From NCBI RefSeq assembly GCF_900103825.1, contig NZ_FNIF01000014.1, forward strand, positions 53,617 through 117,616: a DNA stretch of 64,000 nucleotides. The letters run 5' to 3'. Under the pieces are notes generated by a model that saw nothing but the letters and a program-made list of their open reading frames with translations, ran no database searches and was not told the DNA's origin. Source of the DNA: Paenibacillus sp. yr247. Its GTDB lineage: Bacteria; Bacillota; Bacilli; Paenibacillales; NBRC-103111. Below, one piece after another: positions 1-9,265 of this stretch (positions are counted from its first letter, which is position 1; every line of letters begins with the position of its first letter). The position numbers and the translations under genes are program-made.

Positions 1-459
1 AGCCCATTGACGCTTCGACTCCGCCATACGAGGACCTGGTCCAAGATCATACGTGCCATCAATCGGTACCCAAGCTTTGACTTTCTTCAATGCATTGAAC
101 ATCCGTCCACGGTCAATTACAAGGTCACGCATAACTGGGAACGTGCTCATTGGAGCTACGCGAATCGGCTGTTCCAGCTTATCAATCAAAGCCGAACAAG
201 CTTGGCGCGGCTTACCGTTGATAACCATAGAACAAGCTCCGCAAACTTCCTCGAGACAGTTGGATTCCCAACATACAGGAGTCGTTTTGTCGCCATTCGC
301 GTTTTTCGGATTGCGCTGTACTTCCATCAAACCGCTGATGACGTTCATATTGGAGCGATACGGAATTTCAAATTCCTCGGTATAAGGTTTCGAATCTGGA
401 CTCTCTTGACGAGTCACGATAAACTTCACTGTTTTTTGTGCGCTTAGTGTCTCCGCCAT
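1..459 (-). CDS. sdhB: succinate dehydrogenase iron-sulfur subunit (partial)
   Basis: This is the N-terminal 153 codons of SdhB; the rest lies outside the window. SdhB carries electrons from FAD-bound SdhA to the membrane anchor through [2Fe-2S], [4Fe-4S] and [3Fe-4S] clusters. The read protein starts MAETLSAQKTVKF and contains the plant-type [2Fe-2S] motif: Cys residues in CWESNC, then EVCGAC, and a fourth in QACSAL. The start ATG at 457-459 follows GGAGG inside the end of sdhA, only 2 nt after the sdhA stop, so the two are translationally coupled. It is the last visible gene of sdhC-sdhA-sdhB. Confidence 0.95.
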   Translation of the reverse strand, partial: MAETLSAQKTVKFIVTRQESPDSKPYTEEFEIPYRSNMNVISGLMEVQRNPKNANGDKTTPVCWESNCLEEVCGACSMVINGKPRQACSALIDKLEQPIRVAPMSTFPVMRDLVIDRGRMFNALKKVKAWVPIDGTYDLGPGPRMAESKRQWA

Positions 460-461
460 GA

Positions 462-2225
462 TTAATGTCCTCCCTTTTTCTTCTCCGTTGAATAGTCACG
501 TTTCCGTGGCGCAATCAGCGATACATCGATTTCTTCATAGCTGATTTTCGGGCCTTCCGGCGTCCAATCAGCAATTGTTGTTTTCATGAAGTTGTCATCA
601 TCACGCTCTGGGAACGCAGGCTTATAATGCGCACCGCGGCTCTCGTCACGCATCAAAGCGCCAAGCGTCATCGCTTCAGCCAACTCGAACATGTTCCACA
701 GCTGACGCGTGAACGCAACCCCTTGATTGTTCCAACGAGCTGTATCTGTAATGTTGATATTGTTGTATCTTTCTTTCAAATCCTTGATTTTACCAATTGT
801 ATCTTCCAAACGATCATTGTAGCGAACGACCGTCATGTTAGCATTCATCATTTCACCTAGCTCTTTATGCAGAACATAGGCATTCTCTGTTCCGTTGTTC
901 ATTTTGAGCAAGCTCTCGTAACGGTCTGTATGACGCTTTTTCTCGCGATCGAAAACGATAGAGGATGTATCCTCGGCATGTTTCTCTAAGCCACGGATAT
1001 ACTCAACGGCTTTAGGCCCGGAAACCATACCGTCATAGATGGCCGAAACGAGCGAGTTCGCGCCCAGACGGTTCGCACCGTGATGCTGATACTCACACTC
1101 ACCTGCAGCGAATAAGCCGGGAATGTTCGTCATCATATTGTAGTCAACCCAGATACCGCCCATGGAATAGTGAACCGCAGGGAAAATCTTCATCGGGATT
1201 TTACGCGGATCATCGCCCATGAATTTCTCGTAGATTTCCATAATACCGCCAAGCTTAATATCAAGCTCCTTCGGATCTTTATGAGAAAGATCGAGGTAAA
1301 CCATGTTTTCGCCGTTAATACCTAGCTTCTGGTCTACGCATACCGAGAAGATCTCACGAGTCGCAATATCACGCGGCACCAAGTTACCGTACGCTGGATA
1401 TTTCTCTTCGAGAAAATACCAAGGCTTTCCGTCTTTGTATGTCCAAATACGTCCGCCTTCCCCACGTGCAGATTCGGACATCAAGCGAAGCTTGTCATCT
1501 CCGGGAATCGCCGTCGGGTGAATTTGAATCATTTCACCATTCGCATATTTAACACCTTGCTGGTAAACAGCGCTTGCTGCTGTACCTGTGTTAATGACCG
1601 AGTTTGTTGTTTTGCCGAAAATGATACCAGGGCCACCTGTAGCCAAGATAACCGCGTCGGATGGGAACGTTTGAATCTCCATGCTGCGCAGATCTTGAGC
1701 CGCAATCCCACGGCATACGTTTTCTTCATCCAGAACGGAACCGAGGAATTCCCAGTGCTCGAACTTCGTTACGAGACCAGCTGTTTCCCAGCGGCGTACT
1801 TGCTCGTCTAGGGCGTACAAAAGCTGTTGTCCTGTCGTTGCGCCTGCGAAAGCCGTACGGTGATACTTGGTTCCGCCGAAACGGCGGAAGTCGAGAAGAC
1901 CCTCTGGTGTACGGTTGAACATAACGCCCATACGGTCCATCAAATGAATAATACCTGGAGCCGCGTCACACAAAGCTTTAACAGGTGGCTGGTTTGCTAA
2001 GAAATCCCCACCGTAAACTGTATCATCAAAGTGCTCCCATGTAGAGTCACCTTCACCTTTAGTATTCACCGCACCGTTTATGCCGCCTTGCGCACATACG
2101 GAGTGGGAACGTTTAACAGGAACCAAGGAGAACAATTGTACATGAACCCCTGCCTCTGCTGCCTTAATTGTCGCCATGAGTCCCGCAAGGCCTCCGCCGA
2201 CGACGATGATTTTTGAATTAGCCAC
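462..2225 (-). CDS. sdhA: succinate dehydrogenase flavoprotein subunit
   Basis: Catalytic subunit of complex II; oxidises succinate to fumarate on the cytoplasmic face of the membrane. The 587 residues match the length of B. subtilis SdhA (586). The dinucleotide motif GGGLAG is at residues 10-15, and His41 in SHSVCAQGG is the expected covalent FAD attachment site. The start is GTG (2223-2225) with GGGAGG about 9 nt upstream. It is second in the sdhCAB operon, 16 nt after sdhC. Confidence 0.97.
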   Translation of the reverse strand: MANSKIIVVGGGLAGLMATIKAAEAGVHVQLFSLVPVKRSHSVCAQGGINGAVNTKGEGDSTWEHFDDTVYGGDFLANQPPVKALCDAAPGIIHLMDRMGVMFNRTPEGLLDFRRFGGTKYHRTAFAGATTGQQLLYALDEQVRRWETAGLVTKFEHWEFLGSVLDEENVCRGIAAQDLRSMEIQTFPSDAVILATGGPGIIFGKTTNSVINTGTAASAVYQQGVKYANGEMIQIHPTAIPGDDKLRLMSESARGEGGRIWTYKDGKPWYFLEEKYPAYGNLVPRDIATREIFSVCVDQKLGINGENMVYLDLSHKDPKELDIKLGGIMEIYEKFMGDDPRKIPMKIFPAVHYSMGGIWVDYNMMTNIPGLFAAGECEYQHHGANRLGANSLVSAIYDGMVSGPKAVEYIRGLEKHAEDTSSIVFDREKKRHTDRYESLLKMNNGTENAYVLHKELGEMMNANMTVVRYNDRLEDTIGKIKDLKERYNNINITDTARWNNQGVAFTRQLWNMFELAEAMTLGALMRDESRGAHYKPAFPERDDDNFMKTTIADWTPEGPKISYEEIDVSLIAPRKRDYSTEKKKGGH

Positions 2226-2241
2226 TTTCGTTCACCCTCCC

Positions 2242-2895
2242 TTAATGCCCCGTATGCGCTTCTACCGGAAGCTGAAATTGCGTATCTGTAAATGCAGTCA
2301 AAGACATGATAAACATTACGGACATCACAACGAACAATGCCATCCAAATAATGGAGGAGTAGCGTTGCGCGCGCGGTCCAACTGTAATTCCCCAGCTAAC
2401 TAGGAACGACCAAAGTCCATTGCAGAAATGGAATGTCGCAGAAACGATACCTACTACATAAATCGTGAACATGACCGGATTCGTCGCAATATCATGCATC
2501 GTTCGACCAAGTTCTTCATGTGCTACGTTCCCCAAGGCAACCTGCAAACGAGTCTCGAAGAGATGCCAAGCAACGAACAAGAACGTGATAACACCGGTAA
2601 CGCGTTGAAGCATGAACATCTGATTGCGGAAATAACCATAACTCGACACGTTATTGCGTGCTTGATAGGCTACATAAAGTCCATAAACGGCATGGTAAAG
2701 AAGCGGAAGCCAGATCCCCACGATTTCCATGAGTAATACTAACGGCAAACCGTTCAACCAGTTAATTTGATCCACAAAGGCCGCAGGCCCTTTCGTTGCT
2801 TCATAGTTAGTGAGCAAATGCTCAATAAGGAAGAAGCCCACTGGAATTACGCCAAGCAAAGAGTGGATCTTTCGAAAATAATACGAATTACCCAT
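2242..2895 (-). CDS. sdhC: succinate dehydrogenase cytochrome b558 subunit
   Basis: Membrane anchor of the B. subtilis-type (menaquinone, di-haem) succinate dehydrogenase. It has 217 residues and five hydrophobic segments. Four histidines that fit the known haem ligands occur at 26, 68, 111 and 156 (B. subtilis 28, 70, 113, 155). The ATG at 2895 has a rather distant GAGGGGGG about 13 nt upstream. First gene of the operon, driven by the promoter at 2971-2999. Confidence 0.95.
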   Translation of the reverse strand: MGNSYYFRKIHSLLGVIPVGFFLIEHLLTNYEATKGPAAFVDQINWLNGLPLVLLMEIVGIWLPLLYHAVYGLYVAYQARNNVSSYGYFRNQMFMLQRVTGVITFLFVAWHLFETRLQVALGNVAHEELGRTMHDIATNPVMFTIYVVGIVSATFHFCNGLWSFLVSWGITVGPRAQRYSSIIWMALFVVMSVMFIMSLTAFTDTQFQLPVEAHTGH

Positions 2896-2970
2896 AATGT
2901 AACCAATTCCCCCCTCAACAAAATTTCATAAACTAACATCCGACATGTTTAGACAAAACAGCCACATATC

Positions 2971-2999
2971 ATTGTACTCTCGCCGCAAACGAGCGTCAA
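2971..2999 (-). promoter_or_regulatory. sigma-A promoter of sdhCAB
   Basis: The minus strand reads TTGACG (-35, 2994-2999), a 17-bp spacer and TACAAT (-10, 2971-2976). Predicted transcription start is near 2964, giving a leader of about 70 nt before sdhC. The intergenic region (2896-3183) is shared with the divergent LysR gene. Confidence 0.78.
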
Positions 3000-3183
3000 C
3001 CCATAATCATCCACGCCTATTTTACGCCTAATCAGTGAGCGAATATACACTGTTGTCCAATAAATGTGAATAAAAAGTGACATGTACATCGTACCTCTTT
3101 AACGCTTATAATGGAAGTGCCGTTTTTTTATATACGCTTATAACAATATTGCATATACCAATTCATGCGGAGGTTGAAAAACC

Positions 3184-4080
3184 ATGGAGCTCTTGGATGT
3201 TTTCGCTGTTGTTGTCGAACAAGTAAGCCTCAATAAAGCGTCTCAGCTGTTGAACATATCTCAGCCTGCTCTCTCACGCAAAATAATGAAGCTGGAGGAA
3301 GAGCTGGGCGTGGAACTTTTTATCCGCAAAGGGAAACGGCTTGAATTGACTAAGGCCGGTCAAATTTGCTACGACCACGCTTTAGAGCTGCGCCATCTGG
3401 AACGCAAGTTCAAACAGGCGATCCAAACTTACAAAGCAGCCGGAAGCCATACATCTATCACGATAGGAGCCAGTTTGACTACCCTGCAAGTCACACTCCC
3501 CGATCTCATCACGGACTACTTGCAGGATTATCCTCTAACAGAAATCAAGCTTCTTACCGGCAAGACACATGAAATCGTTACTATGGTGAAAGAGAACAAA
3601 GTCGATATCGGCATCGTTGCCTCCCTGATTAATGCCTCCAGCCTTCATTGTGAGCCTTTGTTCGATGACCATTTATGTCTGGTGCTGCCTCTAGGGCATC
3701 CTTTTATCGATCGTGCCACAATCAAAATGAACGATTTAAACGATTTGCCCATGATCCTCTTTTCGAAAGGCACTTGGTATCGCATAATGATGGATGAGCT
3801 GTTTAATCGGTTTACCATCTTCCCTAATGTCCAAATGGAGATCGATTCTTTCGAGGCCATCATCCGGCTCGTTTCCACCTGCAAAACAGCTACCTTGCTG
3901 CCCAAATCTTACTTACGCGAAGACTTAATACGGAATAACGAGTTAATGCTGCGACAGTTGGCCGAATTAGAGCAGACGAAGCGAACCACTTCGCTCATCT
4001 ACTCGGACCATACTTCGGATAACCCCGAATCTATGAAGTTCGTCGCCCAGGCGATTAACTACTTCGCTAAGCATAAATAA
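3184..4080 (+). CDS. LysR-family transcriptional regulator
   Basis: 298 residues with an N-terminal winged HTH (about 1-60, with SLNKASQLLNISQPALSRKI as recognition region) and a periplasmic-binding-like effector domain (about 90-295). It starts at ATG 3184 with GGAGG at 3169-3173. It is transcribed divergently from sdhCAB across 288 bp. LysR regulators often control the divergent gene, so control of sdh is an inference; the effector is unknown. A CcpC/CysL-like role is possible but cannot be settled from sequence alone. Confidence 0.9.
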   Translation: MELLDVFAVVVEQVSLNKASQLLNISQPALSRKIMKLEEELGVELFIRKGKRLELTKAGQICYDHALELRHLERKFKQAIQTYKAAGSHTSITIGASLTTLQVTLPDLITDYLQDYPLTEIKLLTGKTHEIVTMVKENKVDIGIVASLINASSLHCEPLFDDHLCLVLPLGHPFIDRATIKMNDLNDLPMILFSKGTWYRIMMDELFNRFTIFPNVQMEIDSFEAIIRLVSTCKTATLLPKSYLREDLIRNNELMLRQLAELEQTKRTTSLIYSDHTSDNPESMKFVAQAINYFAKHK

Positions 4081-4122
4081 ACCTCTACTCCATGCTTCTT
4101 GGAAAAGCTACGAGTTAGAGGT
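4079..4122. terminator. convergent hairpin between lysR and antiporter gene
   Basis: AACCTCTACTC pairs with GAGTTAGAGGTT, with one bulged T. The stem lies between the two convergent genes. The U tract is weak on both strands, so it is only a probable bidirectional terminator. Confidence 0.45.
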
Positions 4123-4132
4123 TGTATAATCT

Positions 4133-5395
4133 TCAAAATTTGCCATTACCGAGAGTTTCGGGCTCACCAGGCTTAACTTCAAGCCCCAGTTTTCTCGCAA
4201 AATAAGCCGTTGTACTAGCCTGAAACAGAATGGTGATTAACACCGCCATAAAAGTAACACTGGCTATAAGGTCACTGTGCGCTACCCCCATTCCTGCTAC
4301 CATACCACACAAAGCTGCTGGAATTACACCTGTTTCTCGAACCCAGAACATGAACAAGATTTCATTTCGCCTCCACTTTGCTTTGCGGTCTGGCCAAGTA
4401 CAAATCAGAACAGTAAGTGGCCGCGCGATAAACATGAATACAAAGATAACACCTAAGCTCGTCCAGAAATGAGCGAGAATTAACGGGAAGTTAACTTGAC
4501 TGCCAAGTAGGATGAAAATGAGCATGCGCATGATAACGGTGATATTTTCCGAAAAATGGTCCATTTCATGCCGTTTATCTTGCATATTCAGCTTGAACGT
4601 TTCGGCATTCCCCCAAATCAACCCTGCTGTAAAGGTCGCCATGAAACCACTAACGCCTATCATTTCTCCAGCCATATAAGCACCTAATGAAGTAACGACC
4701 ATTGCTATTGTTGTGTAGTCCCTCAAGAAACCAAGCTTCAAATGCGCTGCCATGAACGTCATCACGTATCCAATAGCAGCCCCGAGTAAGAGCCCCCCAA
4801 GCGCAGTCTTCACAAAATCAAGGGTGCCCGACATCAAAGAGACCTCTTGTGTACCTAAAATGATGGCTATTAATGAAAAAGTTAAAATAGAAGCTGTCGC
4901 ATCGTTAAAAGCAGATTCACTTTCCACCGTCTCTCTAACTTTCGTACGAATCTTTACCTGTTTAAATACAGGGATGAGGGTAGCAGGATCAGTGGAGGCG
5001 ATAATCGCACCTAGCAATAAAGCATAAAGCCACGGTAAATCCAACAGCAGATGAGCAACAACAGCGACGGTCCCGCAAGTGATCAGTACGCCGGGAATGC
5101 TCAATAAACTTACCGTTAGCCATACTTGGCGTAGACCGGCGAGTTTGATATTACGCCCCCCGTCGAAGAGGATTAAAGTAGAACCAATGACGAGAATAAA
5201 TTGATTGGTGAATGAAGTGCTTGACTCATTAATCCAATGAAAAGCTTGTCCCGCGAGCATGCCAGCTATTAGAAATAAAGCAACGTCAGGCAATTTCAGC
5301 CATTGAGCAACCTTGCCGAAAAACATGCCCAATCCAAAAATGAGAACGAGTAGGATGAGAATGTGCTCAATGAGATGCGTGATCGTATTATCCAT
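4133..5395 (-). CDS. CPA1-type cation:proton antiporter
   Basis: 420 residues with about 12 membrane segments. Signature motifs of the CPA1/NhaP group are visible: ASTDPATLIPVF and the charged SESAFNDATA, whose Asn-Asp pair is the ion/proton site. There is no C-terminal RCK domain. The start ATG shares one base with the TAA stop of ktrA (TAATG), so the two are translationally coupled. Placement behind K+ uptake genes suggests K+ or Na+ efflux balancing Ktr import; the transported ion is not determined. Confidence 0.88.
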   Translation of the reverse strand: MDNTITHLIEHILILLVLIFGLGMFFGKVAQWLKLPDVALFLIAGMLAGQAFHWINESSTSFTNQFILVIGSTLILFDGGRNIKLAGLRQVWLTVSLLSIPGVLITCGTVAVVAHLLLDLPWLYALLLGAIIASTDPATLIPVFKQVKIRTKVRETVESESAFNDATASILTFSLIAIILGTQEVSLMSGTLDFVKTALGGLLLGAAIGYVMTFMAAHLKLGFLRDYTTIAMVVTSLGAYMAGEMIGVSGFMATFTAGLIWGNAETFKLNMQDKRHEMDHFSENITVIMRMLIFILLGSQVNFPLILAHFWTSLGVIFVFMFIARPLTVLICTWPDRKAKWRRNEILFMFWVRETGVIPAALCGMVAGMGVAHSDLIASVTFMAVLITILFQASTTAYFARKLGLEVKPGEPETLGNGKF

Positions 5396-6057
5396 TATCC
5401 GATAACTTCGCTTTCGAATTTGTTAATTTGACTATTTGTACCAATAATCACCATCAAATCATTCTCGTTGACTACATCCGTTGCGGTTGGCGCGATAATG
5501 ACCCCTGTTTGCTTATTAATGGCTACAACACTGCAGCCAAATTTGGCACGTGGATCTAATTCTTTAATAGTTAAACCACAAAGTCTTTTGGGTACAGACA
5601 GCTCAGCAATCGTGTAATCTTTCGAAATCTCAATATAGTCCAGTAAGTTAGGAGAAACCAGCTGATGGGCTACCCGAATCCCCATATCTCGCTCGGGATA
5701 GATAACACGATCGACACCTATTTTATGCAGAACTTTACCGTGCAATTCGGACAATGCCTTGGCAACAACCTTTTTGACCCCCAAATCTTTGAGCAAAATG
5801 GCTGTTAAAATACTGGATTGAATGTCATCTCCAATGGCAACAACGGCACATTCAAAATTACGTACCCCCAAAGACTTTAGCACTTCCTCGTCTGTCGCAT
5901 CGGCTACTACGGTATGGGTAAGTTCATCACTCAATTCGTCAACGGCTTCTTCATCTTTATCAATCCCAAGCACTTCGTTGCCCAGCTTCATTAGTTCCTT
6001 GGAAATACTTGCACCAAAGCGCCCAAGCCCAACAACCACATACTCTGTCTTCTTCAT
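5395..6057 (-). CDS. ktrA: Ktr potassium uptake gating protein KtrA
   Basis: Cytoplasmic RCK ring subunit that gates KtrB in response to nucleotides and, in relatives, c-di-AMP. 220 residues: an RCK_N Rossmann domain with GLGRFG at 10-15 and an acidic strand end ID(K), then an RCK_C domain (about 135-220). It lies 14 nt after ktrB and overlaps the antiporter start by one base. Confidence 0.93.
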   Translation of the reverse strand: MKKTEYVVVGLGRFGASISKELMKLGNEVLGIDKDEEAVDELSDELTHTVVADATDEEVLKSLGVRNFECAVVAIGDDIQSSILTAILLKDLGVKKVVAKALSELHGKVLHKIGVDRVIYPERDMGIRVAHQLVSPNLLDYIEISKDYTIAELSVPKRLCGLTIKELDPRAKFGCSVVAINKQTGVIIAPTATDVVNENDLMVIIGTNSQINKFESEVIG

Positions 6058-6071
6058 CTTGTCTGTTTCCC

Positions 6072-7424
6072 CTATCCAATCGTGATTTTACCCTCTGGGT
6101 ATCTATATAGTTCCTTCTCTTGTTTCGGCTGCAGCGCATAGGCGAGTGTGATCGGGCCCAGTCTTCCGGCAAACATCGTCAAACTAATCAGGATCTTGCC
6201 AAAAGTAGTTAAATCGGGGGTAAGTCCCATGGTTAATCCCACGGTCCCGAACGCCGAAGTCACTTCAAACAAAATTTTCAATAATTGTGAATGTTCTGTC
6301 GTTGATAACAGCATCGTTACGAAAATAACTAAAAATAAAGCCATCATTGTCAAGGTGATTGCCTTGAGAATACGATCTTTCGCTAACCGATAACGATAAA
6401 TAACAATATCTTCTTTTCCACGAATCATCGTGACAATGGCAGCGATCAGAATAGTGAATGTGGTTGTTTTGATACCGCCCCCTGTAGAGCCGGGAGATGC
6501 ACCGATAAACATCAAAATAACAATGAAAAATTGAGAGGCTTGACGCATCGCACCCATATCTACGGTATTCGGACCTGCTGTTCGCGGAGCAATGGATTGA
6601 AAGAATGAAGCTAGTACTTTGCCTCCCAAATCAAGCGAGCCTAATGTTCTGTTATTCGTATATTCGAATATAAAGATGATAAGGGCTCCAAGCACAATGA
6701 GAAGGCCAGTCATACTAAGCACAACTTTGGAGTGCAGGGAAAGCTTCTTTGTCTTGCGATAATCCATTGCATCGGACATCACAATAAAGCCAATACCCCC
6801 AAGAACAATAAGCGCCATCGCTACAAAGTTGACCACAAAATCATCCACATAACCTGTAAAAGAAACGAAAGGTGCATCCACAGTCCCAAATAAATCAAAC
6901 CCTGCGTTATTAAACATGGAAATGGCGTGCCAGATTCCAAAGTACAATGCTTTGGAAAAGCCGAGATCAAACGTCCAACGTACGGTGAAAATAACGGCTG
7001 CAATCGCTTCAATGGATAAGGAGTAAATGATGACTTTACGGATCAGACGAACGATGCCTTCCATGCTGCCTTGATTAAAAGCCTCTTGAAGAACTAATCT
7101 CTCCTTGAGGGTAATTTTCTTACGGAACACAAATGCGAGCAACGTTGACATCGTCATGAACCCTAATCCGCCAACTTGGATTAAGCTTACAATCACAATC
7201 TGTCCAAACATGGTGTAGGCACTCCCTGTATCTACAACAACAAGCCCTGTTACACAGGTAGCGGACGTCGCTGTAAAGAGTGCATCAATAAATGGAATAG
7301 ACTGCCCTGTTGCTGAAGCAAATGGGAGAGTTAGGAGGCCTGCTCCGAGAAAGATGATGGCTGCAAACCCAAGGACTAGAATTTGAGGTGGCGTCATCTG
7401 CCAAAAATTTAACTTTTTATTCAT
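6072..7424 (-). CDS. ktrB: Ktr potassium uptake membrane subunit KtrB
   Basis: SKT-family K+ (Na+-coupled) channel-like transporter with four repeated pore units. Selectivity-filter glycines are visible, e.g. TSATCVTGLVVVDT, NNAGFDLFG, GASPGSTGGGIKTT and FGTVGLTMG. I start it at ATG 7424 (MNKKLNFWQMTPPQ), right after AGGAGG. A GTG nine codons upstream is in frame but would place that ribosome site inside the gene. First gene of ktrB-ktrA-antiporter. Confidence 0.93.
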   Translation of the reverse strand: MNKKLNFWQMTPPQILVLGFAAIIFLGAGLLTLPFASATGQSIPFIDALFTATSATCVTGLVVVDTGSAYTMFGQIVIVSLIQVGGLGFMTMSTLLAFVFRKKITLKERLVLQEAFNQGSMEGIVRLIRKVIIYSLSIEAIAAVIFTVRWTFDLGFSKALYFGIWHAISMFNNAGFDLFGTVDAPFVSFTGYVDDFVVNFVAMALIVLGGIGFIVMSDAMDYRKTKKLSLHSKVVLSMTGLLIVLGALIIFIFEYTNNRTLGSLDLGGKVLASFFQSIAPRTAGPNTVDMGAMRQASQFFIVILMFIGASPGSTGGGIKTTTFTILIAAIVTMIRGKEDIVIYRYRLAKDRILKAITLTMMALFLVIFVTMLLSTTEHSQLLKILFEVTSAFGTVGLTMGLTPDLTTFGKILISLTMFAGRLGPITLAYALQPKQEKELYRYPEGKITIG

Positions 7425-7525
7425 TGAGCCTCCTGTAATATGCAAAAACACGGGATTTCCAATTCCTTCAACGGTAGCGTTCCCCGTTATCTTTAAGAAA
7501 TTCGGCTTATCATTCGATGATAGGT

Positions 7526-7554
7526 ATTATATAACCGTTTGGGGTTCTTTACCA
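7526..7554 (-). promoter_or_regulatory. possible ktrB promoter
   Basis: TATAAT (7526-7531, minus) with a poor -35 TGGTAA 17 bp upstream. The transcript would have a leader of about 95 nt with short inverted repeats (AACGG/CCGTT, ACGGG/CCCGT). I do not see the conserved core of the ydaO c-di-AMP riboswitch. Confidence 0.4.
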
Positions 7555-7633
7555 CCGAATTGGCATTCTTTTTAAACTGTGGTAACGTGGAAGCTAGGGT
7601 TTCATAAATGTGAATCTAGAAGGGAACTTCGTT

Positions 7634-9265
7634 ATGCTAAGGCCGAAATTAAACCGTTTTCTACTCATCCTTGCCTGTATCGGAATAACGCTTTATGTAG
7701 GAATATCTGCTTTATACGGACTTCAAACCGAAGAAGCGCCATCAACTGAAAATCCCTCGATTTCGAAAGTGCAAGCTGCAGATCGTGCTGCTAGCTTTGT
7801 AAGTGATCGATACGCTCTACAGGACACTCAAACATTCGTTGTGTATCAGTCCAAAAAAGAACGCAGCGGTTATTTGCAAAAGGAGCATCTGTCAGAAGCC
7901 TATAAGATGACCTATGGGGAGCGGTACCCCGTTGATTACTATCAGGTTAGTGTAGAAGATAAGAAGACGAATCGTCAATTTGAAGTTGAAATTAATTATA
8001 CAAATGCAGCGGTCATCGGATGGCGCGAAACGCAAACTTCGACTGAAAGTTTCATGATTAGTAAACAGAAAGCGGACATTTTGGCCAAGCAGGAAATGCG
8101 GGCACAAGGGCTTGATCCGGATGAGATGACGCTAATCGATAAACCGGCAACTGAGGAACAAGCATACGGAACGATCCTATATTATGAAAAGCAATCCAAA
8201 CCAATTGGCGAAGCGAAATTACAAGTTCGCGTTGAATTCGACGATAAAGACCTAACCGGCTATTCCGTTTTGTTCAGCTTACCAGCCTCTCATCAAGCCT
8301 GGCTAGAACAGCAGGATCATTCCGCTTCCGTTATGACTTGGATCTCTATGGGTTTCACAGTCATCATGACGATTGCCGCAATTGTTTTTGCCATCATCTA
8401 TAGAAAACATATCAAATTCAGCAGAGGCTTGTTATTAACCGCTATTTTCTTAGCTATTTATATCTCTAATAACATGAATATGTATCCTGCATTTAAAGCC
8501 GTCAGTGGCGCCGTGAACAATGAGTTGATGACATGGGTAGCCATTATTTTCATGAACGTTGTGACCATACTGCTCGGTATTTCGCTCTACTTTGCTCTAA
8601 CCGCCGGTAATGGATTATGGGATTCTATTGGTCAGCGGAAATGGCCAGCATGGAAAGAAACAATATTTGGCACACAAGTTTTTCACGGCATGGGGCGCGG
8701 CTATTTGCTTGCCCTCTTCATCTTAGGCGTTCAGCAGGTCTTGTTCTACACAGGCGAAGTGAACTTTGACGTTTGGGCCGTAAATGATCCGTCTGATTCA
8801 ATCCTTAATATGTTAGAGCCTCGCTTCTTTCCGCTAATGGCCTGGGTTGCGGCGATATCTGAAGAAGCGACCTACCGACTGCTCGGTATCATCCTATTTA
8901 AGAAGCTGTTTCGCAATAACTTTATTGCGGTGGTTATTCCCAGTGTGATCTGGGCGGCGAGCCATACCCAGTATCCCATTTATCCCGTCTATACACGGTT
9001 AGTCGAGGTTACTATCATCGGCATTATTCTTGGTTATGTCTTCTTGAAATATGGTTTCATAACCGCCGTATTCGCTCATGCGAGCATGGACAGCATCCTC
9101 ATGGGGATGTCCCTTTTCTCCTTAGGACATGTGAGCGATGTGCTCGCTGGCATTTTCTATATCTTGCTGCCTGGCTTGATTGGCGTCGCGCTGGCCTGGC
9201 TGCACGGAAAAAGGCGGAGCCCCCTTATTCCTGGGGAGCCGCCGCCTCGCCTTGAAGTGCTTTGA
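7634..9265 (+). CDS. CPBP-family intramembrane metalloprotease
   Basis: 543 residues from ATG 7634 (AGAAGGGA 8 nt upstream; a GTG eight codons earlier lacks a site). There is one N-terminal membrane segment, then a soluble region to about residue 230 with PepSY-like appearance, then about eight membrane segments. The CPBP (Abi) motifs are complete: EEATYR at 410-415, SH with His444, and HASMD with His482. These are the glutamate and histidine residues of the Rce1-like active site. Substrate unknown. Its 3' end overlaps the 3' end of uvrC on the other strand by 41 bp. Confidence 0.88.
   Translation: MLRPKLNRFLLILACIGITLYVGISALYGLQTEEAPSTENPSISKVQAADRAASFVSDRYALQDTQTFVVYQSKKERSGYLQKEHLSEAYKMTYGERYPVDYYQVSVEDKKTNRQFEVEINYTNAAVIGWRETQTSTESFMISKQKADILAKQEMRAQGLDPDEMTLIDKPATEEQAYGTILYYEKQSKPIGEAKLQVRVEFDDKDLTGYSVLFSLPASHQAWLEQQDHSASVMTWISMGFTVIMTIAAIVFAIIYRKHIKFSRGLLLTAIFLAIYISNNMNMYPAFKAVSGAVNNELMTWVAIIFMNVVTILLGISLYFALTAGNGLWDSIGQRKWPAWKETIFGTQVFHGMGRGYLLALFILGVQQVLFYTGEVNFDVWAVNDPSDSILNMLEPRFFPLMAWVAAISEEATYRLLGIILFKKLFRNNFIAVVIPSVIWAASHTQYPIYPVYTRLVEVTIIGIILGYVFLKYGFITAVFAHASMDSILMGMSLFSLGHVSDVLAGIFYILLPGLIGVALAWLHGKRRSPLIPGEPPPRLEVL

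Noticed and set aside
1..447. Plus-strand frames over the first 450 bp
   Set aside because: They mirror sdhB, whose [2Fe-2S] motif reads clearly on the minus strand.
7425..7609. c-di-AMP (ydaO) riboswitch before ktrB
   Set aside because: Expected for Ktr genes in relatives, but the conserved core is not present in this short leader.
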